DNA of 13,887 bases from Clostridiales bacterium (GTDB lineage Bacteria; Bacillota; Clostridia; Oscillospirales; Acutalibacteraceae): the NCBI GenBank assembly GCA_020860025.1, contig JAJBVC010000176.1:1-13887 (forward strand), read 5' to 3'. How positions within the stretch are numbered: position 1 is the stretch's first letter; each line of letters begins with the position of its first letter. Below the pieces are notes generated by a model. That model saw only the letters and a list, made by a program, of their open reading frames with translations. It was not told where the DNA came from and did not search any database. The position numbers and the translations under genes were made by a program. Positions 6,301 to 13,780 of the stretch are shown here, piece by piece.

Positions 6301-7010
6301 TTACAGAGGCTTGGTTGCGATTTTCTTTGTCTTACGTGGGTATTTTGTCGGAGTTTGCGATATTTTTCTTATAATAATTATTGACCGCTTGTCGCCGCCG
6401 GGCAGAGTATACTCGGCAGTCTTTACAACCTCACCGCCTAAAACATCAACAGCCTTTTTGCGTCGTCAAGCTCTTTCATACCGTTAGCGCCTTTCATTGA
6501 AATAAACAGTCCGCCGACTTTAACGAGTGGCAGGCAGTATTCACAAAGCTCGTTAAGAGGGGCAACAGCTCTTGCAGTTGCATAATCGTACTTTTCTCTG
6601 AAATCGGAATCCTTGCCCAATTCCTCGGCACGGTCGTGACGTGTCTCGCCGACAAGACCTATCTGCCTTAAAACATCCTTTATAAAGCCGAGCTTTTTCT
6701 TAACGCTGTCAACGAAAGTCACATTAAGGTCGGGATTGGCAATCAAAAGCGGTATGCCGGGAAATCCTGCGCCCGAACCGACGTCAACCAGCTTACTGTT
6801 TTCAGTGAAACTAACGAACTTCGTTATGTAAAGACAGTCGATAAAATGCTTGATAACAATTTCATCGGGGTCTGTAATCGCCGTCAGATTGACATGGTCG
6901 TTCCAGCGAACCAGTCTTTCGGCATACGTATCAAAACGGTCTAAGCCGTAATTGCCCAAATCAACGCCGATATATTCGGCACTACGGCTGAGTAATTCGT
7001 AATCTATCAT
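6301..7010 (-). pseudogene. rsmG: rsmG (16S rRNA G527 methyltransferase), frameshifted near the C-terminus
   Basis: RsmG makes m7G527 in 16S rRNA using S-adenosylmethionine. The reading frame from ATG 7010 gives a normal protein: NLTAITDPDEIVIKHFIDCL (41-60), the SAM-binding loop VGSGAGFPG (77-85), and ATARAVAPLNEL (145-156). At residue 184 (LDDA) the frame meets a run of five A (minus strand, 6459-6455) and then reads KRLLMF and stops (6438). One extra A restores the other frame, which continues KKAVDVLGGEVVKTAEYTLP, then GGDKRSIIIIRK, TKYPRKTKK and KPL to a stop at 6301. This is the family's usual C-terminus, giving about 236 residues, the normal length. So one base is missing, by mutation or by sequencing error. 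The start at 7010 is preferred over 7064 because the extra 18 residues do not look like RsmG and lack a Shine-Dalgarno. It follows mnmG by 89 bp. Confidence 0.9.
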
Positions 7011-7099
7011 AAACTGCAAGCCTCTTTCTGTATTTTTATAACAACCACTCACCGAAACATACATAGTTATCGGTAAAAAGAAAATCGTAATTTTGAGTT

Positions 7100-8971
7100 T
7101 TAATCCTTTAGCGTTTGCAAAATAATATTGAGCGCCGCTACGTCAGCGGGATTTACACCGCTGATTCTTCCTGCCTGACCTAAATTTTCGGGTCTGATTT
7201 TCGATAGCTTTTCGACAGCCTCAAGGCGAAGCCCTCTGAGCTTTGTATAATCAATGTCGTCAGGAATTTTTTTACGTTCAAGCCTTCGCATTTCTTTAAT
7301 CTGCTGTTCCTGGCGCTGAATATAGCCCTCATACTTCACAGCAATTTCAACCTGCTCAAAAATCTCCCTCGGCAAATCGGGGCGGTCGTCGTCAACAGGC
7401 GTCAGCACATCATAAGTAACCTGCGGTCTGCGTAAAAGCTCAATCATTTTACATCCACGTTCAAGAGGGGAAGTACCGCAGTCTGTCAAAATCCGCTGCA
7501 GTGTATCGCTTAAGGGAATAGATTTATTTGTAATTCTCTCTGTTTCCTTTTTGATACAATTCTCCTTATATAAAAATTTATCATATCTTGAGCGAGAAAT
7601 CAAGCCGATTTTATAACCAATCGGCGTAAGTCTTGTATCGGCATTGTCCTGACGCAGCACCAAACGGTATTCGCTACGGCTTGTCATCATACGATACGGG
7701 TCGGAACACCCTTTCGTTACAAGGTCGTCAATCAGTGTTCCGATATAAGAACCGCCACGGTCAAGTACCAACGGCTCCTTGCCCAAAACATTGCAGGCGG
7801 CGTTAATTCCGGCAACAAGACCCTGCGCCGCCGCTTCCTCGTAACCGCTTGAGCCGTTAAACTGACCGGCGCCGAATAGATTAGGTATATCGTTAAATTC
7901 AAGCGTAGCCTTCAGCGCAGTCGGGTCAACGCAGTCATATTCAATAGCGTAAGCCGTCCTCATAACCTGTGCGTTTTCAAGTCCAGGAATAGTATGAATA
8001 AATGCAAGCTGAACATCCTCGGGAAGTGATGAGGAAAGACCCTGTAAATACATCTCCTCGGTTTCAAGTCCGCACGGCTCTATGAAAAGCTGATGCCTTT
8101 TTTTATCCGAAAAACGAACAATTTTATCCTCAAAGCTCGGGCAGTACCTCGGCCCTTTGCCCTCAATTTTACCCGAATACATAGGACTGCGGTGGAGATT
8201 GTCGAGTATAATCTGCTTTGTGTCGTCATTTGTGTACGTAATATGACAGCAGACCTTATTTTCAGGCGGATTTTCAGTTTCAAAGCTGAAAGCGACAGTA
8301 TGTTCATCGCCAGGCTGTTGTTCAAGATTTGTAAAATCAATGCTCCTGCGGTTTACTCTCGGCGGAGTTCCCGTCTTAAACCTGCGAAGTGGAATGTTAA
8401 GCTTTTTAAGCGACTCGGCAAGCTTAGTGGCAGGGAACATACCGTCAGGCCCGCTTTCGTACGAAACATCGCCGATATAAACTCGACCGCCCAAAAAAGT
8501 ACCCGTCGCAATAATAACGCATTTCGCCGTGAAAATCGCTTCAAGCTTTGTTTTCAGCTGAAACATACCATTGTCAAGTCTGACAATATCAACAATTTCG
8601 CCCTGTCGAAGGTCAAGATTTTCCTGAAGCTCAAGAGTATGCTTCATACCTCCGGCATATGCACGCCTGTCAATCTGTGCTCTGAGCGAATGAACTGCGG
8701 GCCCTTTTCCGAGATTAAGCATTCTTGACTGGATTGAATATTTATCGGCAGCCTTGCCCATTTCACCGCCGAGGGCGTCAATCTCCCTTACAAGATGCCC
8801 CTTGGAAGTACCGCCGATTGATGGATTACAGGGCATATTTCCTACCCAGTCCATATTTATCGTAAAAACCGCAGTCCTGCACCCAAGACGAGCGGCGGCA
8901 AGACACGCTTCAATACCGGCGTGACCCGCTCCAATAACTATTACATCGTATTCCTGTGCAAAATATTCCAT
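7100..8971 (-). CDS. mnmG: tRNA uridine-34 modification enzyme MnmG
   Basis: A 623-residue FAD protein that, with MnmE, installs the (carboxymethyl)aminomethyl group at C5 of U34 in certain tRNAs. The FAD-binding loop is VIVIGAGHAG (10-19). Other family motifs are PSIGGTSKGHLVREIDALGG, GPAVHSLRAQIDRRAY, RFKTGTPPRV, CPSFEDKIVRF, IEPCG and the region LFGAGQFNGSSGYEEAAAQG. The C-terminal helical domain, which binds MnmE, ends with PADVAALNIIL. Length is normal for MnmG (about 620-630). The ATG is 9 bp after the mnmE stop with AAGGAA as Shine-Dalgarno, so the partner genes are translated from one mRNA. Nothing odd is seen. A long antisense frame at 8093-8728 is a shadow of this gene. Confidence 0.97.
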   Translation of the reverse strand: MEYFAQEYDVIVIGAGHAGIEACLAAARLGCRTAVFTINMDWVGNMPCNPSIGGTSKGHLVREIDALGGEMGKAADKYSIQSRMLNLGKGPAVHSLRAQIDRRAYAGGMKHTLELQENLDLRQGEIVDIVRLDNGMFQLKTKLEAIFTAKCVIIATGTFLGGRVYIGDVSYESGPDGMFPATKLAESLKKLNIPLRRFKTGTPPRVNRRSIDFTNLEQQPGDEHTVAFSFETENPPENKVCCHITYTNDDTKQIILDNLHRSPMYSGKIEGKGPRYCPSFEDKIVRFSDKKRHQLFIEPCGLETEEMYLQGLSSSLPEDVQLAFIHTIPGLENAQVMRTAYAIEYDCVDPTALKATLEFNDIPNLFGAGQFNGSSGYEEAAAQGLVAGINAACNVLGKEPLVLDRGGSYIGTLIDDLVTKGCSDPYRMMTSRSEYRLVLRQDNADTRLTPIGYKIGLISRSRYDKFLYKENCIKKETERITNKSIPLSDTLQRILTDCGTSPLERGCKMIELLRRPQVTYDVLTPVDDDRPDLPREIFEQVEIAVKYEGYIQRQEQQIKEMRRLERKKIPDDIDYTKLRGLRLEAVEKLSKIRPENLGQAGRISGVNPADVAALNIILQTLKD

Positions 8972-8980
8972 CGAAATTCC

Positions 8981-10354
8981 TTATTTTCCCACGCAAAATC
9001 TGCTGAAAATGTTGTTTACAACCTCCTCGGTTGCTTTTTTGCCCGTAAGCGTCAGCAAGTCGTCAACTGCGCTGTCAATCATCACGTTTAAAGCGTCAAA
9101 CGTAACACCCGATTTTGCATCGTCAAGAGCGTGATTTATACTGTTTAAAGCGTTTTGAACGCACTGCTTTTGCCTTGCGTTTGCGAGAATAGGCTGCGTC
9201 GAATCAAAATCGCTGACACCCAAAACCGACTTAATGGCCGGTTCAAGTTCATCAGAGCCTTGCTGATTTTTAGCGGAAATAAAAATATATTTGTCAAAGC
9301 TATTTGATATTTTGTCAATATCAAGCTTACATTCAAGGTCGTTTTTATTTATAACAGCCACGGCACGCTTGCCACGGCACGCATTTATCATCATTTCGTC
9401 ATCGCCGTTAAGAGGTGACGAACCATCAAACACAGCAAGAATTAAAGCGGAGCTTTCAAGCCTGTCAATAGCTTTTTTTATTCCGATAGCTTCAACAACG
9501 TCATCGCTTTTTCTAAGTCCTGCGGTATCAGACAGGTGAAGAACGAGACTGCCGAGGCGAACAGTATCCTCAACAATATCACGGGTCGTTCCCTCAATTT
9601 GAGTGACAATGCTTTTTTCTCTTCCGACAAGCATATTCATAAGCGTACTTTTTCCGACGTTTGTGCGCCCTGCTATAACAGTATCAACGCCCTCAAGCAT
9701 TACTCTGCCACTGTCGTAATTTTCAATAAGAGAGGAGAGGTCGGCACTCGCATTTTCAAGAGTGCTTACAAGATTTTCGGCGCTCAGCTCCTCAATATCC
9801 TCATCCGGATAGTCAACCCAAGCAGCCATTGAAGCGCTGCATTCAATCAGCGACTGTAAAACGAGTGAAATTTTATTGCTCAAAGAGCCTTGAAGCAATT
9901 GGTAGGAAGCCCTTGCCGACTCCTGCCCCTGAGCGGAAATCAAATCGGCGACAGCCTCAGCCTGTGTTAAATCAAGCTTGCCGTTTAAAAACGCACGCTT
10001 TGTAAATTCTCCCGCCTCGGCAGGAAAAGCACCGCTTTTTAATACGACGTTCAAGGTTTTTTCAACAATAAAAAGTCCGCCGTGAACCGAAAGCTCCACG
10101 ACATTTTCGCCCGTATAGCTTTTAGGCGCACGAAAAACGAGCGCAATAGCATTGTCAAACTCCTCTCCGTCTGAAACAACGCTTCCGTACTTTGCACGAT
10201 AGCCGGCTAAATCGGAAAGGGAAGTGCCGTCGGCACAGCGAAAAACTCTGTCGGCAACCGTTATTGCTTCGTCGCCACTGATACGTATTACACCTATGCC
10301 CGATACGCTGCTGCCTGTCGCAACAGCGGCAATAGTCTTTTCCACAGCACTCAT
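8981..10354 (-). CDS. mnmE: tRNA modification GTPase MnmE
   Basis: A 457-residue GTPase, partner of MnmG in U34 modification, using a formyl-tetrahydrofolate-type one-carbon donor. The N-terminal folate-binding domain is about 1-118 (TIAAVATGSSVSGIGVIRIS). Helical segments flank the G domain: G1 GRTNVGKS (229-236), G2 GTTRD (255-259), G3 DTAGLR (276-281), G4 NKND (336-339) and G5 SAK (360-362). The end FCVGK (453-457) carries the conserved Cys454. G1 has Thr where many homologues have Pro. The start ATG is required, since no other start lies upstream in frame, but the GAAAGG Shine-Dalgarno touches the start codon, which is unusual. An intrinsic terminator sits about 30 bp upstream, so how the gene is transcribed is unclear. 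Confidence 0.97.
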   Translation of the reverse strand: MSAVEKTIAAVATGSSVSGIGVIRISGDEAITVADRVFRCADGTSLSDLAGYRAKYGSVVSDGEEFDNAIALVFRAPKSYTGENVVELSVHGGLFIVEKTLNVVLKSGAFPAEAGEFTKRAFLNGKLDLTQAEAVADLISAQGQESARASYQLLQGSLSNKISLVLQSLIECSASMAAWVDYPDEDIEELSAENLVSTLENASADLSSLIENYDSGRVMLEGVDTVIAGRTNVGKSTLMNMLVGREKSIVTQIEGTTRDIVEDTVRLGSLVLHLSDTAGLRKSDDVVEAIGIKKAIDRLESSALILAVFDGSSPLNGDDEMMINACRGKRAVAVINKNDLECKLDIDKISNSFDKYIFISAKNQQGSDELEPAIKSVLGVSDFDSTQPILANARQKQCVQNALNSINHALDDAKSGVTFDALNVMIDSAVDDLLTLTGKKATEEVVNNIFSRFCVGK

Positions 10355-10385
10355 CCTTTCTGAATTTCTGCGCTTAAAAAGTCAA

Positions 10386-10419
10386 AAAATGCCGAGGGGT
10401 CAAACGCTCTCGGCATTTT
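10386..10419 (-). terminator. intrinsic terminator between jag and mnmE
   Basis: A perfect 11-bp stem, AAAATGCCGAG (10386-10396) and CTCGGCATTTT (10409-10419), with a 12-base loop. On the minus strand it runs into six T (10389-10384). On the plus strand it is also followed by a broken T run. It lies about 80 bp after the jag stop and only 29 bp before the mnmE ATG. Confidence 0.9.
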
Positions 10420-10463
10420 GTTTTGTCGTATTATCAGATAAACTGAATATTACAGAGTCAAAG

Positions 10464-10481
10464 ATGGTAAATATTCACCAT
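10464..10481. repeat. 18-bp near-perfect palindrome after jag
   Basis: ATGGTAAATATTCACCAT is a palindrome with one mismatched pair out of nine. It lies between the jag stop and the terminator. On the minus strand TTGACT (10461-10456) follows it, so it could be an operator over a weak promoter for mnmE. This is speculative. Confidence 0.4.
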
Positions 10482-10499
10482 TCTGATATTCGAGCGTGA

Positions 10500-11603
10500 T
10501 TAGTCCTTGTTGACCTCGATTTTGCCGAACTTAGGTAAATCCGCACGGTCAACCTTCTTTTCACGATTTGGGTCAACTTGTGGTTCATAACTGCTGTTTT
10601 GACGTGGCGGACGGCTGTTTCTTCTGTTGCCGCCACGGTTATAACCATAATTATTATTATACGGTCTTGAACCGCCCTCAAGCTCAATAACAACACGTCT
10701 GTCAATTCCGCTGCCGACTGAACGAGAGGTGACTCCTTCAATTTCCTGAACGGCTGTATGAATAATTCTTCTCTCATACGGATTCATAGGCTCAAACGTA
10801 TAGCGTCTTCTTGTTCTTAAAACAAAATTTGCATTCTTTTGAGCAAGAGCTATGAGCGTTTCCTGACGCTTTGCACGGTAATCGCCTACATTGAGCGATA
10901 CTCTGACGTATTTTTGAGATTTGTTTTTTATAGCAAGACCTGTTAAAAACTGAAGCGCATCAAGCGTTTCGCCACGACGGCCGATAATAATGCCGTAATC
11001 GTCACATTCTACGTTCATAACGAGTACGTTGTCCTCAATCTTAGCCGTAACATTTACGTCTTCTACCTTAAGTCCGCTGATCATAGACTTCAAATATTCG
11101 CAAGCGTAATTAAGGTCAATGTCCTCCTCTGTAATAACAGGGAATTTGCTTTCGGATTTTTCGTCACTGTCGTGTTTTTCCGAATATTTTTCGGTTTTGT
11201 CGTACTTATTATTTTTATCAGAATATTTTTCAGACTTGTCGTATTTATTATATTTGTTATTTTTTTCAGGTCTGTCGTTTTTTTCTGAAACGGCTGTCTG
11301 TTTTTCAGCCTTTGTCGGTCTTTGGGTCTGCTGATTATCTTTTGCGGCGATGTTGTTTTTGGCAGGCTTTTTTGACTGAGAGGCAGCTTTTTTCTTTTGC
11401 TGCGGCTTTCTTTCTCTCTTGCCGTCGTCATAGCTTGCCTTGACCTGTGCGTCAGATCCGCCAAACAGACCGAGTACCTTTTTCTTCGGCATCTGTACAA
11501 CTTCGATTTTAACATCGGCTGTCAGCGGAGCGTTAAGCCCTGTTTTTGCAGCGAGAGTTGCCTCATCGATAGTTTTACCGGTACCGATAAACTCCTTTAC
11601 CAT
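10500..11603 (-). CDS. jag: RNA-binding protein Jag (KhpB/EloR)
   Basis: A 367-residue cytoplasmic RNA-binding protein of the Jag/KhpB/EloR family, linked in other Firmicutes to cell elongation and sporulation. Jag_N is about 1-52 (MVKEFIGTGKTIDEAT, VLGLFGG). A long Lys/Asn/Asp-rich linker (about 53-152) includes a 13-residue tandem repeat of the type NKYDKSEKYSDKN. The KH domain follows (about 155-232) with its loop GRRG (208-211). The R3H domain (about 236-308) has Arg278-xxx-His282 (RRIIH). The tail (309-367) is rich in Gly, Asn and Arg. The start at 11603 is chosen because it has GGAGG 5 nt upstream and matches the family's N-terminus. An in-frame ATG at 11648 adds 15 residues, lacks a Shine-Dalgarno and lies in a hairpin. 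It is longer than most Jag proteins because of the linker and tail. Confidence 0.92.
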   Translation of the reverse strand: MVKEFIGTGKTIDEATLAAKTGLNAPLTADVKIEVVQMPKKKVLGLFGGSDAQVKASYDDGKRERKPQQKKKAASQSKKPAKNNIAAKDNQQTQRPTKAEKQTAVSEKNDRPEKNNKYNKYDKSEKYSDKNNKYDKTEKYSEKHDSDEKSESKFPVITEEDIDLNYACEYLKSMISGLKVEDVNVTAKIEDNVLVMNVECDDYGIIIGRRGETLDALQFLTGLAIKNKSQKYVRVSLNVGDYRAKRQETLIALAQKNANFVLRTRRRYTFEPMNPYERRIIHTAVQEIEGVTSRSVGSGIDRRVVIELEGGSRPYNNNYGYNRGGNRRNSRPPRQNSSYEPQVDPNREKKVDRADLPKFGKIEVNKD

Positions 11604-11619
11604 ATTATCCTCCGATAAT
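11604..11619 (-). promoter_or_regulatory. hairpin enclosing the jag Shine-Dalgarno
   Basis: On the minus strand ATTATC-GGAG-GATAAT is a perfect 6-bp stem with a 4-base loop. The Shine-Dalgarno GGAGG is formed by the loop and the first base of the 3' stem. The jag ATG follows immediately. The A/T-rich stem is weak and could open with temperature or protein binding. Confidence 0.6.
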
Positions 11620-11625
11620 CTTTTA

Positions 11626-11650
11626 GTATGCCGAACCACTTTTGGCATAC
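11626..11650 (-). promoter_or_regulatory. hairpin in the jag leader
   Basis: GTATGCC (11626-11632) and GGCATAC (11644-11650) form a perfect 7-bp stem with an 11-base loop. No T run follows on either strand, so it is not a terminator. It lies in the predicted leader of the jag mRNA, 7 bases before the Shine-Dalgarno hairpin. Confidence 0.6.
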
Positions 11651-11696
11651 ATTATAATTATATTTTTATAATTCTGTTTTCAATTTAAAAATGTGC

Positions 11697-11725
11697 ATTA
11701 TATCGTTTAGGTTTTTGCACGTTAA
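11697..11725 (-). promoter_or_regulatory. probable jag promoter
   Basis: On the minus strand -35 TTAACG (11725-11720), a 17-bp spacer, and a perfect -10 TATAAT (11702-11697), directly after the yidC stop. It would give a leader of nearly 90 nt. GTGCA/TGCAC arms (11693-11697, 11716-11720) flank the -10 and spacer. Confidence 0.55.
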
Positions 11726-12733
11726 TTATTTTATTTTCTTGATATTTTCTTCTCTCGAACGGCGTTCGATAGTATTGTTAATCATAAGCTGCGCCTGCGT
11801 TTTCCTTGGCGGATACTGCTTAAACGTATAAAACTGCTGAAGTATTGCAACTAAATTTGAAATAATCCAGTAAAAGCCTACCGCCGCAGTTACCCTGAAC
11901 GAGATGTAAAAACTGAAGAACGGCATAATAAGCATCATTATAAGCATTGATGACTGCTGCTGTGCCGCCGCAGGATTATTTTTCCTTTGAATAAGCGTTG
12001 AAACAACACTTGAAAGCAGTGATGTAACAAGACACAAAATCGGAATAATTACGATAATTCCGTCCTTCCAGTGCGGAACGGCGGTCATATCAAGCCCGAA
12101 TAGCGTCATACTGTCACGATATGCAACAATGGTATCGCAGTTTGCGGTTGTAAATATATCGGGAAACTGTGCCATTAAAGTTTCCTTATAAGCGTCAAAA
12201 TTTTCCAGAATATTCAACTGAAAATACGTTATACTCGCACTGTCGTCGCCGATAAGATTTTGATAAATCGGAAGAATAACGTCATAAATCTCGCCCGATT
12301 GGTCAACAACTGCGCTGATACCAAGCACGTAGGAAATAGGGTAGTAGATAATTCCGATAATACCCATCAAGAATATCATCTGAAACAGCATTGGCCCGCA
12401 GCCCATCTGCATTGGGTTATGACCCTCTCTTGCATAAAGATCCTGCATTTCCTGATTAAGCTTGTTTCTATCTTTTGGGTCGGGATATTTCTTTTGAATT
12501 TTCTGAATTTTTGGCTGCAACCTTGTAGTACGAGCCATGGTCTTTTGCTGATGTATGTTAATCGGCAGCAGCATAAGTCGAGTCGCAATGGTGAAAATTA
12601 TAATCGCTATAAAATATTGATTGTTCAGCACGTCCATAAGGAAACTCATAACTACGCCGAACAGCCAATACAACGGTTTAAAAATACCAATACCGTTACT
12701 GACAGAAGTTGCAAGTAAAATACTGTTCATCAT
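11726..12733 (-). CDS. yidC: membrane protein insertase YidC/Oxa1
   Basis: A 335-residue polytopic insertase that places proteins in the cytoplasmic membrane, alone or with Sec. Segments seen: helix about 12-35, helix about 38-58 (YFIAIIIFTIATRLMLLPIN) with the conserved Arg of the hydrophilic groove near position 52, then the cytoplasmic hairpin (about 59-105, basic, MARTTRLQPKIQKIQKKYPD). Further helices lie at about 112-137, 227-250 and 268-305. An extra extracytoplasmic stretch of about 85 residues (about 140-225) separates two helices. The N-terminus has no lipobox Cys, unlike Bacillus SpoIIIJ. The tail (about 318-335) is basic and may touch ribosomes. The start ATG overlaps the yidD stop (ATGA). 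Confidence 0.95.
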   Translation of the reverse strand: MMNSILLATSVSNGIGIFKPLYWLFGVVMSFLMDVLNNQYFIAIIIFTIATRLMLLPINIHQQKTMARTTRLQPKIQKIQKKYPDPKDRNKLNQEMQDLYAREGHNPMQMGCGPMLFQMIFLMGIIGIIYYPISYVLGISAVVDQSGEIYDVILPIYQNLIGDDSASITYFQLNILENFDAYKETLMAQFPDIFTTANCDTIVAYRDSMTLFGLDMTAVPHWKDGIIVIIPILCLVTSLLSSVVSTLIQRKNNPAAAQQQSSMLIMMLIMPFFSFYISFRVTAAVGFYWIISNLVAILQQFYTFKQYPPRKTQAQLMINNTIERRSREENIKKIK

Positions 12734-12966
12734 TTGTCCTCTTTAGTTTTCTTTGGGGGAACAGGATCCCAACCGCCCTTAAACAGCGGGTTGCACCTTA
12801 AAATTCGCCGAACCGCCAAAAGACAGCCCTTAAATACGCCGTGTATCTCTATCGCTTCGATAGCGTACTGCGAGCAAGTCGGCACATATCTGCAGCACCC
12901 ATGTGCAAATCTTGGGCTTATTGTTGTTTGGTATGTGCGAATTAAAAATATTATAAACGATTTCAA
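12730..12966 (-). CDS. yidD: membrane protein insertion efficiency factor YidD
   Basis: A 78-residue protein thought to help YidC-dependent membrane insertion; it associates with the inner face of the membrane. A hydrophobic start (about 3-10) is followed by the family core CCRYVPTCSQYAIEAI (24-39) with conserved Cys, and then by LAVRRILRCNP and GGWDPVP. The start codon is TTG at 12966, with GGAG 7 nt upstream inside rnpA. No ATG or GTG fits better. It overlaps the rnpA stop (TTGA) and the yidC start (ATGA) by 4 nt on each side, so the three genes are translationally coupled. Length is typical (70-85). Confidence 0.95.
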   Translation of the reverse strand: MKSFIIFLIRTYQTTISPRFAHGCCRYVPTCSQYAIEAIEIHGVFKGCLLAVRRILRCNPLFKGGWDPVPPKKTKEDK

Positions 12967-13295
12967 TTTATAACTCCAAGCTTTTTAAGCTGTGCTTTCA
13001 TCTGCACATTAACCGCTTGCATTTTAACCTCTGTCGTACGGGTTCTGGCAACAAAAACTATGTCCCATCCTGCGCCTACGCTCTCCTCAAGAGCCGAATA
13101 CGCCGCTCTTATAACACGGCGTGCCCTGTTACGCTTTACGGCGTTGCCTATTTTTTTACTGCTTGCAATGCCGATACGTATTTCTTTTGTATGATTTTTC
13201 ATAGCGTAGGTAACAAGGCAGGAATCGGCAACGCTTTTGCCCCTGTAATACAAGCGCCGAAAATCCTTGTTCTCTTTTAAGGTTTTGCTTTTCAC
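12963..13295 (-). CDS. rnpA: ribonuclease P protein component
   Basis: A 110-residue protein subunit of RNase P, which with the catalytic RNA removes 5' leaders of pre-tRNA. The fold starts at LKENKDFRRLYYRGKSV. The signature RNR motif with its basic helix is SSKKIGNAVKRNRARRVIR (45-63). The protein is strongly basic, as expected. The start codon is GTG at 13295, with GGGAG 7 nt upstream; no upstream ATG fits the family. It lies 21 bp after the rpmH stop and overlaps yidD by 4 nt, the classic rpmH-rnpA-yidD-yidC order. Confidence 0.96.
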   Translation of the reverse strand: MKSKTLKENKDFRRLYYRGKSVADSCLVTYAMKNHTKEIRIGIASSKKIGNAVKRNRARRVIRAAYSALEESVGAGWDIVFVARTRTTEVKMQAVNVQMKAQLKKLGVIN

Positions 13296-13316
13296 CTAAT
13301 CACTCCCAATCGGTAA

Positions 13317-13451
13317 TTAGTAAGAAAGCTTCTTTCTGCCCTTTGCACGGCGGCGGGCAAGTACCTTTCTTCCGTTTCTTGTTGACATTCTCTTCCTAAA
13401 ACCATGCTCCATTTTAGCGTGTCTTTTCTTAGGCTGGAAAGTTCTTTTCAT
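13317..13451 (-). CDS. rpmH: 50S ribosomal protein L34
   Basis: A 44-residue, very basic ribosomal protein of the large subunit. The translation reads MKRTFQPKKRHAKMEHGFRK, continues RMSTRNGRKVLARRRAKGRK and ends KLSY. This is the full L34 pattern (QPKKR, HGFRKRM, GRKVLARRR, KGR). The gene is short but complete, with ATG at 13451 and TAA at 13317. GGAG lies 10 nt before the start. It is the gene that in most Firmicutes stands opposite dnaA across the origin, which sets the orientation of this window. Confidence 0.98.
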   Translation of the reverse strand: MKRTFQPKKRHAKMEHGFRKRMSTRNGRKVLARRRAKGRKKLSY

Positions 13452-13508
13452 TCTCTTTTCACTCCATTCTGAGGGTCAAACTCGTCTTAATCCTCGTAAT
13501 CTCTGTAC

Positions 13509-13536
13509 GGTATAGTACAGGTGTTCGTATGAACAA
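13509..13536 (-). promoter_or_regulatory. weak candidate promoter for rpmH
   Basis: On the minus strand TTGTTC (13536-13531), a 16-bp spacer, and TATACC (13514-13509). Both boxes are weak, but no better pair is seen within 120 bp of rpmH. It would give a leader of about 50 nt. Confidence 0.3.
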
Positions 13537-13656
13537 AATCATACTTCAGACTGTCGATAAAGCAGCCATAACCACGCTCAATCATAAGTGTGGCAGATTA
13601 TTTTTTAGCCTTTGTATTTTACAAATATTTAGATTATATCTACCAATAACTATTCT

Positions 13657-13689
13657 AAAAGCGTCAGGGCATCGAGCCCATCCGCTTTT
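13657..13689. repeat. nested palindrome in the oriC flank
   Basis: AAAAGCG (13657-13663) pairs with CGCTTTT (13683-13689), and inside them GGGC (13667-13670) pairs with GCCC (13676-13679), with a 3-by-3 internal loop and a 5-base apical loop. It could fold in RNA or as a cruciform. The minus strand ends in CGCTTTT and then AGAA, so it is not a clear terminator. Confidence 0.6.
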
Positions 13690-13780
13690 GAGCGTTTTAA
13701 ACCTTTTGCTCGGGGGCGGTACAATCGTACAACTCCCCTCCCAAAATGCTTAATTCTGACTACTTTCTCAACATCTGCCG

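Noticed and set aside
6453..6461. Programmed -1 frameshift in rsmG (dnaX-like slip)
   Set aside because: The frame is GCA AAA AGG, so the A-AAA-AAG heptamer is not in phase, and no stimulatory stem is obvious. A one-base loss is simpler, though occasional slippage cannot be excluded.
7011..7064. Upstream start for rsmG (ATG 7064)
   Set aside because: No Shine-Dalgarno, and the added 18 residues do not fit the family.
8093..8728. Long antisense frame (211 codons) within mnmG
   Set aside because: Mirror of the well-conserved mnmG coding sequence; no Shine-Dalgarno or family motif.
11604..11648. Upstream start for jag (ATG 11648)
   Set aside because: No Shine-Dalgarno, the extra 15 residues are unlike Jag, and the codon lies in a hairpin arm. 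ATG 11603 has GGAGG.
13515..13536. LexA (SOS) box-like word near the rpmH promoter
   Set aside because: GAAC-N4-GTAC has only one good half, and the neighbouring GTTC-N4-GAAC is in the wrong orientation for the Gram-positive LexA site.
13529..13753. Rightward 74-codon frame in the oriC flank
   Set aside because: No good Shine-Dalgarno, no recognisable motif, runs through two nested palindromes, and lies where no gene is expected.
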